Shown here: positions 50,218 to 64,000 of the stretch, in pieces | How the letters are laid out: every line of letters starts with the position of its first letter | Numbering within the stretch: position 1 is the first letter of the stretch | Assembly (NCBI GenBank): GCA_963693365.1 | Contig: CAVNZM010000013.1 | Span: 558,001-622,000, forward strand | DNA from: Amoebidium appalachense | Taxonomy: Eukaryota; Ichthyosporea | Direction: 5' to 3' | Length of the DNA: 64,000 nucleotides | Translations under genes and position numbers: made by a program | Notes under the pieces: model-generated | The model's input: only the letters and a program-made list of their open reading frames with translations | The model's database searches: none | Told to the model about the DNA's origin: nothing

Positions 50218-51309
50218 GCGGGGGTCCTATCTTTAAACAGTTCCGAGAAATACTTATCAGAGTCTATGAGGGGGTCTCCAGTGGTATCACCAATAATACG
50301 AGCAGGGGGGCCAAATCGATTCATACTAGCAAGCCGGCGCAAGCTTTCCTTTTGAGACAGGGGTTCACCTAGTCTAGCGGGAGTGGTGTTTGGTAACAAG
50401 AGAGCATCGGGATATTCCTTCCTACCACCGCCAGCATAATCACCGAGATCTATCAAATCATCAACAATAAAGTTAGTGCATGTATCTAGTACGAGATGTG
50501 AATCTGGCCTGGCTTGTGCAGATTCTAATAGGCGCATATATATAGGGTGTTTCGTAGCATAGCATACACATACATCAACTCTACCCCACTGTGACTTAAG
50601 CTGGGATAGACGGAGGCGAAAGGTGGGAGGGGGGAGGGGGGAGCAGATCAAGGGAGATCTTAGGTAGGAAAAGGATAGGAGAGTGGTCAGATGACCTAGA
50701 GAGGTTAGGAGGGAGAGAGAGTTTTGACATGGTTGATGGCCAAAAGGCCACTCCCCAGTCGGTGTTGTGGGCATGGGATATTTGAGGGAACCGCAAAGTG
50801 TGACTTTGGACATACCTTGCTAAAGGGATAGCACGCTCCGGGGGCTTAGATGGGTACCCGACACTCACTTGCAGTGTGTCTGTGTGGTGGAGTCGCGTGT
50901 TAAAATCACCTAAAATAACAGTAAACATTGGTAAATGTGACAACTCGTGAGTCAATTCGACAACCGACATAGATGGTGGGTAATATACAAAAGTAAAAAC
51001 ATTAGAAAGAAACTCTATAGAAACCGAGAATTCCGTTTTTGCTACCGGTTTGCACTTCACTCTCACGTGTGGTGCGGCAAGTACAATAATGCCTCGGTTT
51101 TTCGCGTAACCGGGGTGTGTGGATGTGTCGACCAATGTAGAGTTGAATTTGTGGTGGTTTTTAAACTGTGTTTCGCAAATCACTGTAAACGTGTGGTTGT
51201 TTGTCTGTTGTTGTATGTAGCTGATTTTATCGTCGAGTGTCCCGGGGGGGAGGCCCTTTTGGGGGCCCAGTGTCCGAGCATTCCAGAAGAAGAAGGATAA
51301 ATTAGGCAT
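50218..51309 (-). CDS. LINE ORF2 of copy D, APE-type endonuclease half (frameshifted)
   Basis: ATG 51309-51307 gives MPNLSFFFWNARTL, with endonuclease motifs WNARTL (N), VICETQF (E), VILGDFNTR (D, N) and SRSSDHSPI (D, H). It is an exonuclease-endonuclease-phosphatase domain as in L1/I/CR1-type LINEs. The frame shifts in the CCCCCCTCCCCCCTCCC run at about 50625-50650. Downstream sense continues in the frame of RLRLSQLKSQWGRVDVCVCY to LIDSDKYFSELFKDRTPA at 50218. The shift may be a homopolymer sequencing error. Confidence 0.88.
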
Positions 51310-52033
51310 CGGTTTGGTCCGACACCTGTGGGGTTGGTTCCCACTTGTCGCTTACGGGGTCGTATGCACGACCTTCCGCCAGCGCGAACAGTTCGCAGAA
51401 GAGCTCGATTTCCATCTCGCATCGGCGTTTGCGCTCGAGCAGTTTCTCACCAGAAAACATTGGTTCCTTCGTGTCCGTGTCTATCACGCTCGTAGCATCG
51501 TTTTCCAACTTTGCGAGGAACTCTTTTGCCTTGCTGATGCGTACACGACAACGTGTGGCGCACGCATTCTTAGCAGACACTTTACGTTCTTTGTCTGCTT
51601 TCTGAATGTTTTCCGGCGCGCATGGGTCGTAGCTTGGGAGGTGGGTGAAGAAGCTTCCACACCCCTTTGTCGCGTCACGGATGAACGCACGGTTATAGTC
51701 GCCCCGTACTGCTACTTCCAGCACATCGTATCCAATGAAGGACAGACAAAGGATGCGAGAGCACCGGAAGCCGAGAGCCTTGAAGATGGACCACATGGCC
51801 CTGTGTGGGCGTCTGCCGTGCTTGACTTTGAAATACACCCTCTCGTATTTGGGTAGTACGTGGTCAAGGGGGATCCGCCTATACGGCGCATATACATTAC
51901 AGTATAGGGTGATTCTACCGAGAGTATGCCAAATCGGAAAATGCTTTCTGAAATCCGCGATGCCAAACAGACGGCCCAATCTGGGCCTGTGTACGCCGGG
52001 TTTCAAACCCCTTGGACATCGCTTGTACTCCAA
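51302..52033 (-). CDS. LINE ORF1 of copy D, about 240 codons
   Basis: An open frame of 243 codons ends at TAA 51304-51302, overlapping the ORF2 start by 8 nt (ATGCCTAA). It contains a basic N-terminal half (RGLKPGVHRPRLGRLFGIAD), then KADKERKVSAKNACATRCRV and an acidic helical end (KLLERKRRCEMEIELFCELF). No CCHC knuckle or RRM is recognised. The first in-frame codon after a stop is TTG, not ATG, so the true start is unclear. The position just upstream of ORF2 supports an ORF1 role (inference). Confidence 0.65.
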   Translation of the reverse strand: MEYKRCPRGLKPGVHRPRLGRLFGIADFRKHFPIWHTLGRITLYCNVYAPYRRIPLDHVLPKYERVYFKVKHGRRPHRAMWSIFKALGFRCSRILCLSFIGYDVLEVAVRGDYNRAFIRDATKGCGSFFTHLPSYDPCAPENIQKADKERKVSAKNACATRCRVRISKAKEFLAKLENDATSVIDTDTKEPMFSGEKLLERKRRCEMEIELFCELFALAEGRAYDPVSDKWEPTPQVSDQTDA

Positions 52034-52038
52034 TTTCT

Positions 52039-52064
52039 ATAATCCACCTCCGGAGGTGGATTAT
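52039..52064. repeat. Perfect 26-bp palindrome at the LINE 5' edge
   Basis: ATAATCCACCTCC followed directly by GGAGGTGGATTAT: 13 base pairs with no loop, 6 bases upstream of the first codon of the ORF1 frame. Confidence 0.9.
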
Positions 52065-52307
52065 GCGCGAAATTGAACGCCGTGTGAAGGTCTAAACCAA
52101 TGAAAATTCATGTCGTGAGACCTTTTTACATTTCTCTCTCGGCCAATTGGCGGCAGTGCAATATAGCCAAAAACAGTTAAAGTGGAAAAGACGCCAAACG
52201 GAAATTTAAAGTCCGTTGTCACGAGCATGGCCAGCTTGCTGGTGAGCCTGCGACAGCCCGAGCGCAGGCTGCGACCAGCCACACACAGCCGGCCACGTGT
52301 GGTAGGT

Positions 52308-52495
52308 CGTATAAAAACAAGCCCCCCCTCAACTATTCTTCCTCTTCGCGGCCAACTTGTAGGCAACCTTTTTTTTACCATTAGACAATCTTTTGCACAT
52401 CGGTCAAGATTGTCTGAACCGACAGGATGCCTGTAGGGGTAAGCAAAGAATGCAATTGCTGCAATTGCGGCCGAAAGGGCCATGTTTCGTGCTAA
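52308..52495 (+). CDS. Candidate 22-codon Cys-rich mini-gene (TATA, hairpin, ORF)
   Basis: GTATAAAAAC at about 52310 is a TATA-like box. AGACAATCTT...AAGATTGTCT (52383-52415) is a 10-bp perfect hairpin with a 13-base loop, ending 11 bases before an ATG at 52427. That ATG opens a 22-codon frame, MPVGVSKECNCCNCGRKGHV then S-C and TAA at 52493-52495. The five Cys in CxCCxC...C recall small metal-binding peptides. GTAAGC inside codons 5-6 could alternatively be a splice donor of a longer gene. Speculative. Confidence 0.25.
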
Positions 52496-52572
52496 ATACA
52501 TAGTGGTTTTGCAACCGGAAACGTTGATGTTGTTATATATGCAAATGGTATCATTACAGTGTATACAAATAC

Positions 52573-52679
52573 ATACATACGGGACACGGCACAGTCACTG
52601 CACGTATATCGTACCTAGGACTCAGTACTATTTTTTTTGTAGTGACTGTGCCGTAGGACTCAGTACTATTTTTTTTGTA
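52573..52679. repeat. Inverted plus direct repeat
   Basis: ACGGCACAGTCACT (from about 52574) and its inverse AGTGACTGTGCCGT (52641-52654) flank a 53-base loop. TAGGACTCAGTACTATTTTT with its T-run occurs twice (from about 52616 and 52654). Confidence 0.8.
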
Positions 52680-52720
52680 AAGTATGCGCACTCCGATCAA
52701 CGTAAAACTTGCGCAATGTG

Positions 52721-53325
52721 TGTCGTGGCAACAACCAGAGTGTATACCAACTACTCTAACTATCTGCACGCTTAAAGGGGCTCGAAACCGTGTATACGTA
52801 TAAACTTTTCTTTGAGTTGGGTGGGAAGCGAGTTTTTTGTGTTCTGAGAAGAACTTCCAAAAGCCCGCGACCCCGCGAGACACTTCACAGACACGCGGCC
52901 CACTGGCCAGACAAATACCACAGTGACATTCAGCCAATCACAACACTCCCTCCCCCACAGACTACACGCACTCCACACCATTGGCTACCGCGACCTCAGA
53001 CACCCCTACAGCACTACAACACGTACACACGTTTACTCACAATACATATAAGCATACACACACGCGAGCAGGCAACATGGGTCTCGCCACGCACACAGCA
53101 AGAAGCAATACAACATTTAACATGGAGAGTACGCAGAGGCATGGGGCATGCACGCGCGCACCAAACAATCAGCCGCCGCTGCATCAGATTCTCCCCATAC
53201 CACTGATTAATCTCCTCATACCCCATTTAGACCCCGGCATCACTATGCAAGAAAACCCCCGAAATTAACTCACCAAAACACAAAATATAGAAGTAAACTA
53301 ATACGAATCAGCTCAGCACATGACA
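52721..53325. repeat. Left LTR of element 2 (605 bp)
   Basis: Matches 54804-55408 throughout as far as compared. Contains CATATAAGC near 53046. Confidence 0.93.
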
Positions 53326-54803
53326 ACTCCCCCCTCGCACAGAAAATAACTGAGTTCCACCTCAGTAAAAACTACCTAAAAACAAAATAAAGTTATGTGC
53401 TGAGCGACTACAACTACCGCTACCCATGCAGGAAGCAACATTTAACATATAACATAAAACATATACATACATCCACACACCACCCCACCATGGTTAATAC
53501 CCAACCCAACCCCAAAACAAGGATAAGAACCGCCACTGACGTTGCCCTGTAGATGCACCTCTGCCCCCGTCCACAACCTGCACCCAAAACCCCATGCCCC
53601 TGGCACAATGTTATATCGAGTGGAACATAGCAACAGACATGATAACAGACACCATCCATACAACCACACTCAGCATGCCCCATCCCCAAAGAATTCCTAA
53701 CACAACCAAACATGCCGTGACGAACACCTCCAGACTCATGTGACGTACACCTCCAGACTCTCTTGCTGGCCATTCCTCTACCCGACAAAGACTCCTACTA
53801 CGTAGGTCCCGGTGGTTTGGGAATGCCTCCGCCCCAACCGTGCCCTACCCAGCGGTGTGTCTAAGGCCTACTGCTGCACTGGGCACCACAACACTACTCA
53901 ACAACACTACGGGCAGCCACTCCAAAGGGCCTCAACACCAGGCCCAGGGCAGCCACTCCAAGGGGCCTCAGCACCAGGCCCTTTGACGACGGGGGTTCAC
54001 AACAGTGGGGGCCTGCCACTGCCATGACTACACTTCGACCCCCCCCCAGCCCCCTCGTCAGAGGGCCGAGCTCCCAGACAGCAGCAGGACTTTCTATTCC
54101 ACTGACCCTAACCACACACGTCGCCAACACAGGACTCATACACACGTCGAAAACGCCAGGCACCAGTAGAAAACTCGCCGAAAAATAACACCACACAACA
54201 GTTACTCCCATAGTATTACAACAACAACAACCCAAGAGATGGCCTACCCCCTAATAAAACCTTCATACCAGCAACACGGTCACCGACGTCCCTGCCCCCC
54301 ACGACGGGGCTGTTTACACCACGCGTTGCCCCCGCTCCTTGCAGTTGTCACAGGTGCCTGGGAAAGAGCCTGGCGCCGGCTCTTGCTGTCCCGCCCCAAA
54401 GACGCCAGCCTGGCCCATCTGTTATCCCGTTGTGGCCGTGGCTGGTAGGGCTGGTAGCGCCGTGGGGAGGGTGACTGCCGCCGGTCCCCTCTGAGGCCTC
54501 TGCTGGGGGCCCTGAGCTTGCTAAGTCACCTAGGGAGGTCAAGGTCCTTAGCGAGGACTAAGTCCCCTGTGATACTAGTCCTACTGCTCAAGTTGCCTAT
54601 GCCAACTGTTGCTAGCTGTAGGCCTGTGTGTGCGTATGTTTCTTCTACCTCTAACTGTCGAAAAAGTCCTAAGTCAAAGCCACTCATAACCGCTAGGCGT
54701 GAAAGAAAAAAAAAAAAACTAGGGGTGAAAGCAACAGCCCAGAAGGACTAACAGTGCGTGTGCCCCCTCCCTGCAAAAAACTGCAGAGAAAGGGGGTGTA
54801 GCT

Positions 54804-55408
54804 TGTCGTGGCAACAACCAGAGTGTATACCAACTACTCTAACTATCTGCACGCTTAAAGGGGCTCGAAACCGTGTATACGTATAAACTTTTCTTTGAGT
54901 TGGGTGGGAAGCGAGTTTTTTGTGTTCTGAGAAGAACTTCCAAAAGCCCGCGACCCCGCGAGACACTTCACAGACACGCGGCCCACTGGCCAGACAAATA
55001 CCACAGTGACATTCAGCCAATCACAACACTCCCTCCCCCACAGACTACACGCACTCCACACCATTGGCTACCGCGACCTCAGACACCCCTACAGCACTAC
55101 AACACGTACACACGTTTACTCACAATACATATAAGCATACACACACGCGAGCAGGCAACATGGGTCTCGCCACGCACACAGCAAGAAGCAATACAACATT
55201 TAACATGGAGAGTACGCAGAGGCATGGGGCATGCACGCGCGCACCAAACAATCAGCCGCCGCTGCATCAGATTCTCCCCATACCACTGATTAATCTCCTC
55301 ATACCCCATTTAGACCCCGGCATCACTATGCAAGAAAACCCCCGAAATTAACTCACCAAAACACAAAATATAGAAGTAAACTAATACGAATCAGCTCAGC
55401 ACATGACA
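54804..55408. repeat. Right LTR of element 2 (605 bp)
   Basis: Matches 52721-53325, followed by duplication ATGTG. Confidence 0.93.
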
Positions 55409-55450
55409 ATGTGACTTGATAAACTAAGCTGCAGCTGAAAAAAGTGTTGT

Positions 55451-55585
55451 CTGTTTGGCAGGAGCGGTTATTATCTATGCCAGGTTTTGACCTAAATCCG
55501 GATTACAAATCAGAATCTGGATACTGATTTGATACCCGGCGTATACGGTCTACGCCGGAGTTCGTAACTCCGCGTTGCCAAACAG
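55451..55585. mobile_element. MITE-like element, 135 bp
   Basis: Ends CTGTTTGGCA (55451-55460) and TGCCAAACAG (55576-55585) are inverted. The interior has further inverted words (CCGGCGTA and TACGCCGG). Its right end matches sequence at about 22583-22605 in inverse orientation. No clear target duplication. Confidence 0.6.
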
Positions 55586-56524
55586 GCCCATAATATAGCA
55601 ACCACCAGCTCGAATATAGCAAATATTTTATTAGGCCTTCCCGGAAGCCGGCTGCCGAAGCCACCCGCCAATTTTTCAAAACAATGCGATCTGATTGGAA
55701 ATCGTTGTCGTCCAATCGAAACTGAGAAGTGGCTCAACTTTGTTCGAATTTCTACATACTGACAAACACGCCTTTGAACCAAAATAGAGGATGCTAGTCA
55801 CCGTGCTCAATAAAAAAACTTCAGGTGTATATCTGACAGCAAATAATGCTACGCGCTTGAAAGAAACCCTACATAACTGTAAAATGAACTCACTTAAGTG
55901 ACCGAGCCTCCGGCTTCCCCTCCTCTTCCCAGACTAACTTTAGATTGGGGCAATTCGAAGAACCATTTTTCGAAACTCAAGACGTTTCAAATTTTTGAGT
56001 TATGAATACCAAAAAAAAAGAGATTAAGGTGTAGTTTAATAAATTATTAACCTACTGTAATTAGAATGTTTGGCTATTCTACCATTAGGAAGGATGCGTG
56101 TATAAAGAAACTCATAAATTGAAAAACAAATTGATTGCCCAAGAGCCATGCCACCTTCAGCAATGGGTATAAGGGGATTATAGCACAGGCACGATAGCCA
56201 CTCTTAATACAGATCCGGTAGCCACAAATGGAAGCTGGTGTCGATACCCCAAAAGACCCTCCAAATCTAATTTGCAGTGGGAATCTGGTATTATGAACTA
56301 GATGACAATACATCCCAATAAAGTAAAAGAACAACAAATCAAGAAACAAAACATGTAAAAAGTAGTTAAGGTTTGTTTGTACGAGCACAAGGTGGAAAAG
56401 AGTTCTCCTTTTTTGTGGTATTTTATATTTTCTACTATTTTAGGACTTGCTTGCAATTTTTGAAACGTGGGTGATGGTACACGCAAAGATAGTTTAGGGG
56501 GTTGCTGGCCTTGTCGTGACTCAC
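55586..56524. other. No gene recognised
   Basis: A/T-rich unique sequence. The minus-strand frame 56388-56074 is hydrophobic but lacks a start or splice context. Confidence 0.4.
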
Positions 56525-56878
56525 TGGTCGGATGCAAGTAGGGCTAAAATAGCTCTTAGTTAGCCCTAATAGCCCCGATAGCCTTTCGGTACGTTGCATA
56601 CGGGTCTATCCAGCTAATTTGGAATGTAACTTTGTCGGCGCCGCGATTGGGTAAGACTGACCAATTGAGATCTAGAATCAATTCGATTTAGCCAATCAAG
56701 CCGGTAAGGCTATTTGGGTATTTTAGACGGAACCCCCCCCTTTTCTAAACCGCGGGTGATTCAGGGCTAAATGTACGATCTAAATAGATGAATATTGACA
56801 GATTGCCCAATTGCATCGATGAATATCATAGATCGCCAGGGCTAAAGGGGCCAATTTAGCCCTACGTGCATCCGACCA
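56525..56878. mobile_element. MITE-like element, about 354 bp
   Basis: The left end TGGTCGGATGCAAGTAGGGC and the inverse of the right end, TGGTCGGATGCACGTAGGGC, match over about 24 bases with one difference. AGCCCTA/TAGGGCT words recur inside. No coding; target duplication unclear. 56879-57446 beyond it shows no gene. Confidence 0.65.
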
Positions 56879-57446
56879 CTGTTGCACGGTGGCCAGTCTC
56901 GCACAAAACGACACACAAAGTTTGGGAAGTGAAGGAGGTACTTGGAATTAATGCAGCTTCATCGCCAAACTACTGCCGTATTGCTACTGTCGAACAGTCA
57001 TATGATTACCTAGTAATCATCTATATAGGATGATATTGCCGCGCTCATGTTCTAACCGTAGCCAAAATTCAATCTATTACGCAGTATGCTAAGTTTCACC
57101 AACATCCTCTTATCTTGAATACACAAGACACGGCCGGGGCACACCATCGGTAAAAGACCACATCCAAGTTTTGTCTTTGCGCGATGACATTTTCCCCCCG
57201 CTGTGAGCACAATTAACCAACTAGCTTAGCTCTCACAGGGGTCTTTTCAGAATCAGCCAAGATCTGGTGTTGACCACCGGTTGTTCTTTGCACCCGGTTG
57301 TTCTTTGCACCTAATTCGAACACAATTTCAAGATCCGGAACATCAGATTGTCCCAAAGACGTACAGTGAACATTAAACTTCCTCAAGGTAGCGACAACTG
57401 CTTGATTGCGAAAGTAATAGGTCGTTTTTGGCTTGACGAATCAATA

Positions 57447-63933
<6,487 letters not shown>

Positions 63934-64000
63934 TTCCCCCCCCTTAAACGAAAAGAAACAAGGGGGGGGGGGGGGGGGGGGGGGGGAAGAGGGGGGGGGG

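Larger units (their letters stand above)
44146..52064 (-). mobile_element. LINE copy D, near full length, split by an LTR retrotransposon
   Basis: The minus strand carries, in order, ORF1 (52033-51302), ORF2 endonuclease (51309-50218), then after the inserted LTR element (46611-50217) the rest of ORF2 (46610-44514), a CA/GT repeat, poly-A and the terminal UTR segment ending at about 44146. The total without the LTR element is about 4.3 kb. A palindrome sits at its 5' edge (52039-52064). No flanking duplication was found, so the exact 5' boundary is uncertain. Confidence 0.88.
52721..55408. mobile_element. LTR retrotransposon 2 with 605-bp LTRs, non-autonomous
   Basis: LTRs 52721-53325 and 54804-55408 are each 605 bp, begin TGTCGTGG and end CATGACA, with no difference noticed. 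The 5-bp duplication ATGTG flanks it (52716-52720 and 55409-55413). The interior is only 1478 bp and encodes no recognisable protein. It contains a 36-bp tandem duplication (GGGCAGCCACTCCAAAGGGC..., about 53908-53980). Purine tracts next to both LTRs (AGAAAGGGGG; on the other strand GAGGGGGGAG) leave orientation undecided. Confidence 0.92.

Noticed and set aside
52790-53206. 138-aa frame present twice (also 54873-55289)
   Set aside because: Lies inside the LTRs; duplicated because the LTRs are duplicated, with no protein-like features.

Overview
This window is eukaryotic nuclear DNA. Three genes can be assembled from phase-consistent exons with GT-AG splice sites (one intron even carries TACTAAC ahead of its acceptor). 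There are also APE-type LINEs, two LTR retrotransposons with 5-bp target duplications, THAP-domain transposons, and very many microsatellites and poly-C/poly-G runs. The species cannot be fixed from sequence alone. THAP domains beside P-like and Harbinger-like transposases suggest an animal or unicellular animal relative (inference, low confidence). Nearly all long open frames reported by simple ORF calling in the CA, CT and C/G runs are composition artefacts.

Layout. 1-0.5 kb: tail of a LINE ORF2. 1-2.5 kb: a frame-broken hypothetical minus-strand gene, a 135-bp direct repeat, CCAAT-like motifs and a CRE-containing hairpin. 3.3-4.85 kb: 5'-truncated LINE copy A. 6.06-6.72 kb: a secreted four-repeat Cys-rich protein with one frameshift. 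9.3-16.1 kb (minus): a seven-exon secreted zinc-dependent phospholipase C-like gene (504 codons, all phases agree). 17.66 kb: a possible signal-peptide exon. 19.3-21.35 kb: a Cys-rich multi-exon gene.

22.64-33.08 kb is a nested transposon. A P-element-like unit has 33-bp perfect terminal inverted repeats and an 8-bp duplication (AGTTAGGG). Inside it lie a LINE (copy C, itself split by a 250-bp LINE 3'-end insertion) and a second DNA element (29.18-32.94 kb) that encodes an intact THAP-plus-DDE transposase and, divergently on the other strand, an EXO1/FEN1-type nuclease.

33.5-40.8 kb is mostly satellite and microsatellite DNA. 39.04-43.74 kb (minus) is a complete six-exon gene of unknown function (193 aa), with a 1.7-kb C-rich satellite in its last intron. 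44.15-52.03 kb (minus) is a nearly complete LINE (copy D, ORF1/ORF2 overlap ATGCCTAA), split by a young LTR retrotransposon (46.6-50.2 kb). 52.72-55.41 kb is a second LTR element with 605-bp LTRs. Two MITE-like elements follow (55.45 and 56.5 kb). 57.45-63.93 kb (plus) is an eight-exon transporter gene resembling equilibrative nucleoside transporters, with exons buried in poly-C, CA and CT tracts.
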